From assembly GCF_001651035.1 (NCBI RefSeq), contig NZ_LXRG01000163.1, positions 62,001 to 126,000 on the forward strand: a stretch of DNA of 64,000 nt. Reading direction: 5' to 3'. Each line of letters opens with the position of its first letter. Position 1 is the stretch's first letter. A program made the translations under genes and the position numbers. The stretch is from Halomonas sp. ALS9. Its GTDB lineage: Bacteria > Pseudomonadota > Gammaproteobacteria > Pseudomonadales > Halomonadaceae. The notes below the pieces were generated by a model. That model searched no databases, was not told where the DNA came from, and saw only the letters and a program-made list of their open reading frames with translations. Below, in pieces: positions 19,915 through 30,705 of the stretch.

Positions 19915-21064
19915 AAAGAGGTCTGCCAGGTTTATTAAATACAGGTCTGCCAAGTTTATTAAAAAAAGGGCTGCCAGATTTATTAAAAAAAGGCCTGCCA
20001 GCGCGCAATCTTCTAGCGCAGTGGCCACTAAGCGCAAGCCCGAACTCTCAAGGAATGGCCTGCGTCAGTGCCTGCGAGTGGCCGGGGGCGGTATGCTGGG
20101 GTTTGTGGTTAGCCAATTGATGGGCTGGAATTACGGGGTGTTTTTTACTGTTTTTCCAATGTTCTTACTGGGTATGGTGCCTATCTTGAACGGCCATATC
20201 GTGCGCCAGTTTTTGGCCAACGTATCGATCAATGTGCTTGAAGTGAGCCTAGTGGTCGGACTGCTCAAGCATATGCCGGTAGTCATGACCCTGGTGGTGA
20301 TGGGCATATTTCTGTTTCGCTTTAACCTGATGGCGAAAGGGCCGCTGTTTCTATTCGGTGCCAACGGGGTGTTAACGCTCAGCATCCTACTCCACTTTGC
20401 CAGCTACCCCAATGTAGACTTGAGCGATCTACTGGCCTGCAATCTGGTTGCCAGTCTATTGGCCGTATTTATCGCCATGCTGATGCATACGCTGTTCCCT
20501 GACGTGGAAGCGCGTAAGCCGCCACCCAGAGTTACTAAGTCTTCCTCCCAGATTCGTCATGAAACCTTAATCGGTGGCCTAACGGCGACGCTGTCGTTTG
20601 TGGTGTTTCAAGTGTTTGACTTGCAGGGCTCGCTTTCCGCGCAGATGGCGACCATTTTGGTGTTGTTTACGCTGGGGTACGCCGGTGCGCGGGTATCAGC
20701 CGCCAAGCGAGCGGTAGGCACGCTGCTGGGGTGTAACTTAGCGCTGCTCATGCAGCTACTTCTATATACCCAGAGCCACCATTTTCTGCTGGTGGTGTTG
20801 CTCTACTGGCTGGGGCTAATGCTTTTTGCTCGCGAGCATATTCATGAAGGCGGCGGTTCGGGGATTGGCTTTGGCGGGATGACCACCCTGGGAATTCTGT
20901 TTGGCCAGTCGCTGGGCCCGCAGCAGGATCTGGTGTACAGCGCCCTCTACCGGTTCTCTTCAATGAGTGTCGCGCTGGCGCTTACGCTGCTGGTTATGGC
21001 CTGCCTACACGTTGTGTTGAACCGTTGGACGCCAACGCGCTTACCAGAAAGGAGTCTTCCATAG
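19904..21064 (+). CDS. DUF2955/FUSC-like membrane protein with a repeat-encoded basic N-terminus
   Basis: A 386-residue inner-membrane protein with about ten hydrophobic helices in two halves (roughly residues 60-190 and 225-365), resembling DUF2955 proteins that pair with HlyD-type adaptors. Residues 2-33 are four copies of an octapeptide F-I-K-K-R-x-A-R, giving a highly positive cytoplasmic extension not expected in the family. The first recognisable family residues are about 45 onward (RNGLRQCLRVAGG). An internal start would be possible, but no good ribosome site is evident. Overlap with the upstream adaptor suggests coupled translation and one efflux complex. Substrate unknown. Confidence 0.75.
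   Translation: MFIKKRSARFIKYRSAKFIKKRAARFIKKRPASAQSSSAVATKRKPELSRNGLRQCLRVAGGGMLGFVVSQLMGWNYGVFFTVFPMFLLGMVPILNGHIVRQFLANVSINVLEVSLVVGLLKHMPVVMTLVVMGIFLFRFNLMAKGPLFLFGANGVLTLSILLHFASYPNVDLSDLLACNLVASLLAVFIAMLMHTLFPDVEARKPPPRVTKSSSQIRHETLIGGLTATLSFVVFQVFDLQGSLSAQMATILVLFTLGYAGARVSAAKRAVGTLLGCNLALLMQLLLYTQSHHFLLVVLLYWLGLMLFAREHIHEGGGSGIGFGGMTTLGILFGQSLGPQQDLVYSALYRFSSMSVALALTLLVMACLHVVLNRWTPTRLPERSLP
19907..20002 (+). repeat. four tandem 24-bp repeats at the start of the DUF2955 gene
   Basis: Units start at 19907, 19931, 19955 and 19979, each beginning TTTATTAAA and containing GCCAG or GCCAA near the end. The first unit also carries the stop codon of the upstream adaptor gene. Unit length is a multiple of three, so copy-number changes would keep the frame. 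Confidence 0.92.
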
Positions 21065-21216
21065 ATAGAGCTGCCATCAATAAAGCTGGCATAAATAAAT
21101 CAGCGCAACTTTTTAATACAGGCTACTCTGATGAGTGTGCCGACGTGTGATTAGCTGTGCTAATGGCACATTTCACACACGGCGTTTTCCCTACTAACGG
21201 ATTAGAGGTGTTCGTC

Positions 21217-21402
21217 ATGGCAACAGGTAAAGAAGATAAAGCAAAAGGAACGGCCAACAAAACTGCAGGCAAAGTGAAAGAAGCCGCGGGCAAGGCGACA
21301 GGTAGCACCAAAACTGAAGCTAAAGGTAAGGCCCAGCAGGTAAAAGGCGAGCTGCAAAAAGGCAAAGGTGACGCCAAGGAGAGCCAGAAAAAACAGCGCT
21401 AA
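21217..21402 (+). CDS. CsbD-family stress protein
   Basis: A 61-residue, highly charged Lys/Ala/Gly-rich protein with the CsbD pattern: KEDKAKGTANKTAGKVKEAAGKATGSTKTEAKGKAQ. CsbD proteins are abundant under general stress in many bacteria, but their molecular function is not established. The frame opens at 21157. ATG 21217 is preferred, with AGAGG (21204-21208) upstream and family similarity starting at once. It stands alone, with a hairpin 19 bases after its stop. Confidence 0.85.
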   Translation: MATGKEDKAKGTANKTAGKVKEAAGKATGSTKTEAKGKAQQVKGELQKGKGDAKESQKKQR

Positions 21403-21420
21403 GAATATTACATTGACTCC

Positions 21421-21444
21421 AACAGGGGGCTTTGGCCCCCTGTT
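21421..21444. terminator. terminator-like hairpin after the CsbD gene
   Basis: A perfect 10-bp stem (AACAGGGGGC at 21421-21430, GCCCCCTGTT at 21435-21444) with a TTTG loop. There is no proper T tract on either side, so intrinsic termination is uncertain. It may instead protect the 3' end of the csbD mRNA. Confidence 0.55.
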
Positions 21445-21529
21445 GGCGTTATGCGGCTTTCAAACCCCCGCTAAAATTGATAAATCGTTCATATCAGCGG
21501 GTTCTTCATACTGAAAGAACTATCGGGTA

Positions 21530-23239
21530 TCAGTTCAATTCCAGCGAGAAGCTCATTTCAACGCCTGCGTCATCGACTCGGAACCAGTACTCCATATTCT
21601 CGTAGGCTTCGCCAAATTGCTTGATCATCTCAATATCAGATGCTGATATTTCATCGCTTGGTGTCTGTTCAATAACATTGGCCAGTGAATTATAAAACTC
21701 ACCTGTTATGTGGCCATAAAGCAGCAGGTCACGATCTGATGCAGGGGCTTCTAGCTCTTTCTGCAGTGTCGCCGAATCGCTAATGCCGGCCCCCAGCGCA
21801 ATGGCCGTTTCCGACATAGCGGCGTAGAGCGCCGGTGCATCTGGCGGCAGCATCATGCTCTCGATTTGCTTGGCTTCACCGCCGGGTTTAAGTCCAAGAG
21901 CCCCTAACTCTGGCGCGAAGGAGCTTGCTGTCGTCAGTAGTGTTAGCGGGTTTTGTGAGGCGAGGGTGAGGATGCCCGTCACAAAGGGTTCGCCGTTTTT
22001 CATTGTCAGGCTGTTAATACGCGCGTTGAAGCCAGAGAGAGACTGTCCAACCATCATGGTAATCGGGTTGTTGATCGCCAGGTTGGCTTCGTCCCAAGCG
22101 CTGTTTAGCTCCTGCATTTCATTACAGCTGAAGGGGTTGTCACGCACTTGCTGGGCATATTTCTGTACGGTCTGAACCAGCATCGGTAGATCCAGGCCCA
22201 AGCCAATGCTGGCCATGCCCTCTGTGCTGCCAAGGCCTGGCACCTGAGTGGTCAGAGCACGAAGGTCGCTGACAATCTCCTCGTCGGTTTCCAGGATGAA
22301 ATTCATTTCCATGCGGTCGAGTTTGTACTCGCGAGACCCGATAACAACACCGGGGAAGCGGCTGGTTATACGGTCAATATCTGCCTGGCAGTTGGACAGA
22401 TCCGGCTGCTCGGAATCTGTCGCTTCCAGCAGTGCCTGAGTCCCTGCATGCGAGGGTTCGCTCAGTTCATTAAGCAGGCGTGCAAAGGAGAGCTGCCCGG
22501 CACCGTAAGGGGTGAAACCATGGCGCTGTTCAAGCTCCTCAAGTTCTCCGGTTTCTCCGATGTTGCTGTCGGGCAGGGTGTTACCCAGCACCTGTGCGAG
22601 CAGCTCGTCACTGGCATCCTGCGGCACCATCGATAACACTAGCTGTTGATCGACGATAGCTAGGATTGCCTTGACCGGAGCCTCAGGCGTCAACACCCAG
22701 TAGTCGGTGCCGTTGGTGGTGGCCGTGTTTGGGGTGATGTCTGCCTTAGTCAGGATACGCTGCAGCGTTTCGCGAAAGGCATCTTCATCCTGCAGTTGCA
22801 TGCGCATAACAGGCAGCACACCCAGCCCGTAGATAGCGACCTGAGGATTTATTTTCAGGCCTAGTGCATGGACGTCTTCCAGCGTTTCAACCTCGAGTGC
22901 TTCTTCACTCGCGGCGATTAAAAGCGTTATCATCGAACGTAGCGCTTCATCATCGATATCGGGCAGCAAGTCGCGCAGTTCATCCAGGTCAGAGTCAAGG
23001 CCAGCCATGGGCTGTGTGCGCTGATAAAGATCAAATACATCTTGTTCAGGAAGTGACTCGCGCGAGGCCATAAAGTAAGGAGAATTAGCCGGGATATACT
23101 TCAGCATGGGAGCTGCGAGATTTTTCGTCGCTTCCTGCTGTGCATCTGCGGCTGTCGGCTCGTTATCATCGCTACAGCCGGTTAGTAAGCCAGCGCTGAG
23201 AAGAGCCAGGGATACCGCCAAAGACAGTTTGGTTTTCAT
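21530..23239 (-). CDS. large lipoprotein of unknown function
   Basis: A 569-residue protein with a lipoprotein signal: MKTKLSLAVSLALLSAGLLTGC, with the lipid-modified Cys at residue 22 followed by SDDNE. The Asp after Ser at +3 does not by itself indicate inner-membrane retention. The rest is acidic and Leu-rich without membrane segments, opening with LKYIPANSPYFMASRESLP. I do not recognise a family with certainty; the layout resembles DUF3352-like soluble periplasmic proteins. It is monocistronic, with gaps of about 125 and 270 bases on either side. Confidence 0.7.
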   Translation of the reverse strand: MKTKLSLAVSLALLSAGLLTGCSDDNEPTAADAQQEATKNLAAPMLKYIPANSPYFMASRESLPEQDVFDLYQRTQPMAGLDSDLDELRDLLPDIDDEALRSMITLLIAASEEALEVETLEDVHALGLKINPQVAIYGLGVLPVMRMQLQDEDAFRETLQRILTKADITPNTATTNGTDYWVLTPEAPVKAILAIVDQQLVLSMVPQDASDELLAQVLGNTLPDSNIGETGELEELEQRHGFTPYGAGQLSFARLLNELSEPSHAGTQALLEATDSEQPDLSNCQADIDRITSRFPGVVIGSREYKLDRMEMNFILETDEEIVSDLRALTTQVPGLGSTEGMASIGLGLDLPMLVQTVQKYAQQVRDNPFSCNEMQELNSAWDEANLAINNPITMMVGQSLSGFNARINSLTMKNGEPFVTGILTLASQNPLTLLTTASSFAPELGALGLKPGGEAKQIESMMLPPDAPALYAAMSETAIALGAGISDSATLQKELEAPASDRDLLLYGHITGEFYNSLANVIEQTPSDEISASDIEMIKQFGEAYENMEYWFRVDDAGVEMSFSLELN

Positions 23240-23511
23240 CTGTAATCAGTTCTTTGCAAGTTGAAGGTTTTAAATTGATCGTTATGAACAACGCACTGCG
23301 TAAATGATAATCATACACGAGCAATATATAATTAATCTACTTGCCAGGGGAAATATTTATAAAGCAGGTGTAACCAATGTTAGTTATATATCGTATTGAT
23401 AAACTGCAAGATCAGGACAGCAGCAGTGAGTAGCTAGTGGCGGTGACTCTTGAGTTTGCCTAATACTCAAGAGCCATGTTTAGTAACGAAACTGTTCAAT
23501 AGGTCGCTATT

Positions 23512-26117
<2,606 letters not shown>

Positions 26118-26121
26118 GATG

Positions 26122-26145
26122 CCTCCGGTGTTAATGATCCGGAGG
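26122..26145 (-). promoter_or_regulatory. hairpin sequestering the tenA ribosome-binding site
   Basis: On the minus strand CCTCCGG (26139-26145) and CCGGAGG (26122-26128) form a perfect 7-bp stem around a ten-base loop. The GGAGG is the tenA Shine-Dalgarno sequence, four bases before the ATG. This is the likely expression platform of the upstream TPP riboswitch, acting on translation. Confidence 0.75.
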
Positions 26146-26218
26146 TAAGGCGGGAGAGATCGAGGAAATGGCGCGGAAGGTGGCGTGCGATCGTGAGAGA
26201 GAGCTAGCCATGGCCATC

Positions 26219-26363
26219 GCTTGATCCCTACGCCGGTACCCGCGCCACTCTTTATATGAGCAACGCATTAGCCGGATCAGGTTCAGCGGGACCAGCGCTC
26301 GGCATCCCTAAAAGGACAGACCCTGCGCCATCTCAGCCGGATATCACCGGCACCCCGTCAAGC
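26219..26363 (-). ncRNA. TPP riboswitch (THI element)
   Basis: Minus-strand RNA with all conserved THI-box parts in order: P1 arm GCTTGA (26358-26363), GGGGTGCC, the pyrimidine-binding CTGAGA (26332-26337 region), GAACCTGATCCGG, ACCGGCGTAGGGA, and the closing P1 arm TCAAGC (26219-26224). The P5 loop, normally about six bases, holds an inserted 9-bp hairpin (arms 26258-26266 and 26242-26250). TPP binding should lower tenA-thiC expression. Confidence 0.95.
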
Positions 26364-26376
26364 TGTTCGTTGGTGG

Positions 26377-26405
26377 AGTGTAGAAGGCAGGTGGGGGAGA
26401 TGCAA
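26377..26405 (-). promoter_or_regulatory. sigma-70 promoter of the tenA-thiC operon
   Basis: Minus strand: -35 TTGCAT (26400-26405), 17-bp spacer, -10 TACACT (26377-26382). Transcription would start near 26370, about seven bases before P1 of the riboswitch. Confidence 0.75.
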
Positions 26406-26728
26406 GTGGAGAGTAGATGATGCCGAATTAGGCTTTGCCTGGGTGTTGGTAAATGGGTTAAAGTTAAACTAGTGGCCTACGTAACCACAATGAAAGAGTC
26501 GTGAGGTTTATAAAGGTTGATTACTGGCTGTGAAAAAACGAGATCTTTAACGCGTAGCTGGCTAGCTTGATAGACGTAGTATCTACGAATCTAACACGAG
26601 TGAAATAATCAAGCGGATTTAGTTTGAAAAGCGCTCAAACACCTATGCCAGATCATTGATTTAGTAATAGAATACGTCGTCTAGTGTCTATTAGACGATG
26701 AGATTAACCATTCAGGTAGGAGATAGAA

Positions 26729-27013
26729 ATGAGTGAAATTGTATGCCCGCATTGCCATGGAGAGGTTTCACATGGAGCAAGAGTATGCCGTGGCTGTCAA
26801 GCCGAAATAGAATATGGGTGTCCTCCAATGCTCTTTGTAGTTCTAGTGATATTTTCTGTATATTTAGGTTATAAAACATCTGAAGCTCTTCCTGAATCTT
26901 TGTCTTTCGCGGGCTGGGTGGTTGGTGTAGGTGGAATTATATTAGGTGGCGTTCTATTAACTAAAGCATTCAAAAAACGCGTGAATTTTAAACGAGTATA
27001 CAAAACGAGGTAA
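26729..27013 (+). CDS. small zinc-ribbon membrane protein
   Basis: A 94-residue protein with an N-terminal zinc ribbon, CPHC (residues 6-9) and CRGC (residues 20-23), followed by two hydrophobic helices (about residues 34-50 and 60-80) and a basic C-terminal tail. GTAGGAG lies before the ATG. It resembles many short zinc-ribbon/transmembrane proteins with no assigned role. Its base composition is more AT-rich than the thi genes, and it marks the start of the accessory part of the window. About 350 bases upstream of it hold no gene I can see apart from the riboswitch region. Confidence 0.7.
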   Translation: MSEIVCPHCHGEVSHGARVCRGCQAEIEYGCPPMLFVVLVIFSVYLGYKTSEALPESLSFAGWVVGVGGIILGGVLLTKAFKKRVNFKRVYKTR

Positions 27014-27230
27014 GTGCTTCTTCAAGATTAATCGCGTGATCAGTTCCATAACTACACACGCTAAAATAGGAGCTAGTTCTTCATAGGGTTATTAAAGTGC
27101 GGGCTGAAGCGAAGCAAGTTATCTTCGAGTATGTCGTAGTGTTTTTATAATTGGGTTCGGCTATATTTTAGATGAGTAAAGAGATGTGCCGGATCACGTT
27201 TAATATTCCGTACGATATGCCCGATGAAAA

Positions 27231-27332
27231 ATGGGTAATCGTCGACTTGATGAGGGCGGGGCTGGCTATCTACTGGACGTTCAGTCCGACCTCCTCAACG
27301 GCCTGAACCCCCGCGTTGTTGTGTCGCAAGCC
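27231..27332 (+). pseudogene. CcdB-type toxin remnant (N-terminal piece)
   Basis: A short frame from ATG 27231 reads MGNRRLDEGG, then GAGYLLDVQSDLLNGLNPRVVV. The latter part matches the first conserved block of CcdB gyrase poisons (compare F-V-D-V-Q-S-D-L-L-D-N-L-N-T-R). The frame then leaves the family and runs into the convergent LysR gene, ending at 27389. The rest of CcdB and a convincing ccdA antitoxin are missing, so the module is dead. The gap 27014-27230 shows nothing else recognisable. Confidence 0.6.
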
Positions 27333-28262
27333 CTAGCTCTGCTCCTTAACAGGCGCAAAATAATGGGCAGCATCCTGGTCTTGGAATAACTCTTCCACCA
27401 TAAAGTCAATAAACACCCGAAGCTTGGGGGCTAAGTGCTTACTTGAGGGCCATAACATACGAAATGTTCCCTGATGCTCAATATGATCATTCAAGACCGT
27501 CACTAGCTCTCCCTTCCCGATAGCTTCACGCACCATAAAGTCCGGCAGGCAAGCGATGCCCAATCCTGCTCGGGCCACTTCGATCAACGCTTCAGAGGTG
27601 TTGCACACCATGGCTGTATTTAACGTGGGAGTGGTCTCGTTGCTAATTGGCCGAAGTGGCCACGCTTCATATTTACCGGTACTGGGAAACTTGTGCTGCA
27701 AACAAGCGTGATTAACTAAATCAGCAGGCGTTAGTGGATGACCATGCTGGGATAAGTAGTTCGGGGATGCTACAAGCACCAGGCTGTAGTTCCCTAATGA
27801 GCGTGACATTAAACGTGAATCTGCTGGCTCGCCAGTGCGGATAACGGCATCGAATCCTTCCTCAATCACATCGACCATCCGATCCGAAAAATCCACGTCT
27901 AGCTCTATCAAAGGGTAACGGTGCATCAAGGAAGTCAGCACCGGCATCACAAGTTGACCAACAAGCGGAAAGCTTACCCGAAGTTTTCCCTTGGGCTCTT
28001 GATGTATTTCTGACAGCTCTAATTCTGCTGCTTCAACCTCGCTTAATATACGGCGGCAGCGTTCAAGAAAGAGTGCACCCTCTGCCGTCAGCGTGATGCT
28101 GCGGGTGCTTCGATGCAGTAAGCGGATACCAAGGCGGGATTCCAAACGAGCCACACTTTTTCCGATTGCCGAAGAAGAAACGCCAAGGTTACGCCCAGCG
28201 ACGGAGAAACTGCGGGTTTCTGCTGCCTGCACGAAGTACTCAATACCACTTAATGAATCCAT
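27333..28262 (-). CDS. LysR-family transcriptional regulator
   Basis: A 309-residue LysR-type regulator. It has an N-terminal winged helix-turn-helix with FSVAGRNLGVSSSAIGKSVARLE (abbreviated, residues 19-41) and a C-terminal periplasmic-binding-like effector domain starting near residue 90. It is divergent from the MFS gene at 28414, the usual arrangement in which the regulator controls the pump. The 151-base shared gap should contain the operator; I found no obvious T-N11-A palindrome by eye. The effector is unknown. Confidence 0.9.
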   Translation of the reverse strand: MDSLSGIEYFVQAAETRSFSVAGRNLGVSSSAIGKSVARLESRLGIRLLHRSTRSITLTAEGALFLERCRRILSEVEAAELELSEIHQEPKGKLRVSFPLVGQLVMPVLTSLMHRYPLIELDVDFSDRMVDVIEEGFDAVIRTGEPADSRLMSRSLGNYSLVLVASPNYLSQHGHPLTPADLVNHACLQHKFPSTGKYEAWPLRPISNETTPTLNTAMVCNTSEALIEVARAGLGIACLPDFMVREAIGKGELVTVLNDHIEHQGTFRMLWPSSKHLAPKLRVFIDFMVEELFQDQDAAHYFAPVKEQS

Positions 28263-28413
28263 GTTTATCCATTAAAGACTTTTATTCCGATATGTTCAGA
28301 AATTTAGCATTATTGTCTTAACTGCTCAATGTACCTAACGTGAGTGCCTATTCTCACATGCAGCAGGTAACCCTGTTTTGCGGCTTAAACCTGCGCTTTA
28401 AATAGGCGAAATA

Positions 28414-29622
28414 ATGATGACCACGTCGGAAATGGGTAGTTTAAACAGAGGCAGAGGTGAAACTGCGCAATCAGATCGGCTGCCGATTACGGCTTTGCTG
28501 GCACTGGCGTTGGCGGGGTTCGTTACGATCTTGACTGAGGCGCTGCCAGCGGGCTTGCTACCTCAAATCGGAGCAGGGCTAGAAGTTTCAGAATCGCTTG
28601 CGGGTCAGCTTGTTACTGTCTATGCCATCGGATCACTGCTAGCCGCTATTCCATTGATGGCCGCCACGCAAGGAGTGCGGCGTAGACCCTTACTTCTTGC
28701 CGCTATTATAGGTTTTGCTATCGCCAATACGATCACAACGCTCTCTACGAGTTACGTTTTGACGATAGCAGCCCGCTTTCTTGCTGGTGTAGCGGCAGGC
28801 TTGCTTTGGGCACTATTGGCGGGTTATGCCGCTCGCATGGTGCCTGAACATCTTAAGGGGCGTGCCATCGCGATTGCGATGGTGGGGACACCATTGGCGC
28901 TTTCGCTGGGTGTTCCTGCCGGGACGTTCCTCGGTGTGTTGGTGGGCTGGCGAATCTGTTTCGGCATCATGAGTCTATTAGCGCTGATTCTGGTCGTCTG
29001 GGTTCGAGTGAAGGTGCCTGACTTCGCAGGCCAATCCTCAGGCAAACGGTTGACGCTTAAACAAGTATTCGTCCTTCCGGGGATTCGCTCGGTGCTGTTT
29101 GCGGTGTTGGCCTTTGTGCTCGCACACAATATTCTTTATACCTATATTGCACCGTTTCTGGCCAATGCCAATCTGGCCGAGCGAACTGACCTTGTTCTGT
29201 TGGTCTTCGGTATTGCTGCGTTGGTAGGTATCTGGGTCATCGGTATGTTGATCGACCGTTACCTCCGTGTACTGATGCTCGTTAGTACCGTCCTTTTTGG
29301 ATTAGCGGCGTTAGTGCTTGGCGTAGCGGGCGATATGCCCCTAGCTGTTTATGGCGCAGTAGGTGCTTGGGGGATAGCATTTGGCGGCTCAGCCACGCTG
29401 TTTCAAACAGCGCTTGCCAAAACCGCCGGGGAAGCCGCGGATGTCGCACAGTCCATGCTGGTGACTGCCTGGAATGTGGCCATTGCGGGTGGCGGCATCG
29501 TCGGAGGTGTCTTGCTGGATCGTTTGGGCGCCAGCTCATTTTCGCCCGCGCTGCTGGTGCTGCTTACGGCAACACTGTTGGTGGTGTTGGGTGCACGGCG
29601 GCATGGTTTCCCTGTTTCGTAA
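28414..29622 (+). CDS. MFS transporter, DHA1 drug/sugar exporter type
   Basis: A 402-residue major facilitator with 12 predicted helices. The opening LALAGFVTILTEALPAGLLPQI and the VRRRPLLLAA loop between helices 2 and 3 resemble the AraJ/YdhP/Cml-type branch that exports sugars or drugs. A second ATG is one codon downstream. It is probably regulated by the divergent LysR gene. Substrate cannot be inferred from the sequence. Confidence 0.88.
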   Translation: MMTTSEMGSLNRGRGETAQSDRLPITALLALALAGFVTILTEALPAGLLPQIGAGLEVSESLAGQLVTVYAIGSLLAAIPLMAATQGVRRRPLLLAAIIGFAIANTITTLSTSYVLTIAARFLAGVAAGLLWALLAGYAARMVPEHLKGRAIAIAMVGTPLALSLGVPAGTFLGVLVGWRICFGIMSLLALILVVWVRVKVPDFAGQSSGKRLTLKQVFVLPGIRSVLFAVLAFVLAHNILYTYIAPFLANANLAERTDLVLLVFGIAALVGIWVIGMLIDRYLRVLMLVSTVLFGLAALVLGVAGDMPLAVYGAVGAWGIAFGGSATLFQTALAKTAGEAADVAQSMLVTAWNVAIAGGGIVGGVLLDRLGASSFSPALLVLLTATLLVVLGARRHGFPVS

Positions 29623-29655
29623 TACGTACACAGGACGGCTGTCTTGGTAAGCATC

Positions 29656-30537
29656 CTAGCGGCGTTGTTGCGTCCGATACTCTGTAGGACTGACCCCTGT
29701 CTCTGCACGAAAGCGTTTACTGAAGTGGCTGCTGGAGCCAAAACCGCAGCGCAGCGCGATCTCAGTCATATTTTGCGAAGTTTCCGCCAACAAGTGTCGT
29801 GCCCGGGTAAGGCGACGGCGCAACACGTAACGATGTGGCGGGTAGCCGGTGGCCTGTTTGAACATCCGCGCGAAGTGGTAGTCACTCAGGCCAGTGACGT
29901 TCGCCATGTCTGCCAGCGTGAGCGGTTGGCTTAGGTGATGCTCAATAAACTCCACCACTCGTTTTAATTGCCACGCAGGCAGCCCACCCGTCGGGCGCAG
30001 AGTCGGCAGGCGGCGCTGGCTGTAGTGGCGCAGGGTGTGTATCAATGCCGTTTGGGTGGCGGAATCCAGCGCTAATTGATCTAGCGGGTCTTGCCAGTTG
30101 CTTTGTCCAAGGGTGGTGCAAAACAGCTGAGTGAGCAGGGCGTCCTGGGCAAAGTCAATTTCGTCCAGCTGCACACTCCGACCATCTTTATCCCATACCT
30201 GTTCGATCAATTGACTTAGGTGAGTGTCGCTGAAATAGAAATGCAGTAGTGAGACAGGCCCATGAACGTCCCAGTCAGTAACCAGGTTGGCAGGCATCAA
30301 GCACATGCTGTTGCTGGTCTTGCTGGCAATGGTCTGTGAGCCCTGCCTGCGTAAGGAGTTTTCCGCACCGTTTAGATAGACGCTCAGCGTGTGATGGCTT
30401 GAATGAATCTTCTCAATACGATCTTCCTGGTTACTCCAACGCGCCAGTGCCATGCCATTTTTTAGCTGGGTGCTACTGACTAGACGCGCCTGCGTCTGTT
30501 TCATTCTGGGATAGTGGCTCAACGTATCATTGAACAT
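29656..30537 (-). CDS. AraC-family transcriptional regulator
   Basis: A 293-residue regulator with an N-terminal AraC-type sensor domain and two C-terminal helix-turn-helix motifs, starting LTLADMANVTGLSDYHFARMFK (abbreviated) and ending GFGSSSHFSKRFRAETGVSP. The frame is open to 30603. ATG 30537 is chosen because AGGAG (30545-30549) precedes it by seven bases. It is divergent from the EamA transporter at 30706, its probable target. A 36-base part of this gene (29983-30018) recurs at 34036-34071. Confidence 0.88.
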   Translation of the reverse strand: MFNDTLSHYPRMKQTQARLVSSTQLKNGMALARWSNQEDRIEKIHSSHHTLSVYLNGAENSLRRQGSQTIASKTSNSMCLMPANLVTDWDVHGPVSLLHFYFSDTHLSQLIEQVWDKDGRSVQLDEIDFAQDALLTQLFCTTLGQSNWQDPLDQLALDSATQTALIHTLRHYSQRRLPTLRPTGGLPAWQLKRVVEFIEHHLSQPLTLADMANVTGLSDYHFARMFKQATGYPPHRYVLRRRLTRARHLLAETSQNMTEIALRCGFGSSSHFSKRFRAETGVSPTEYRTQQRR

Positions 30538-30705
30538 GGGCGGCTCCTGGGAACTGCGTAAACAGTACTTAGGCTCAGTACGAAACTCAATACAGCGAGC
30601 CATTCAACCGCAAGAATAGGCAAACAGGCGCAATGGCGGGCAAGCCAGTCAGTCAGTGTGAGCCGATACTATGGCTGACACTCACCCCTCTGGGAATGGC
30701 AAGCC

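Noticed and set aside
23447-23473. Terminator downstream of thiC
   Set aside because: A 9-bp stem with a 9-base loop exists, but there is no T tract on the minus strand.
27172-27306. 45-codon frame starting at ATG 27172, considered as a ccdA antitoxin
   Set aside because: The translation does not resemble CcdA, and it overlaps the CcdB-like frame in another phase.
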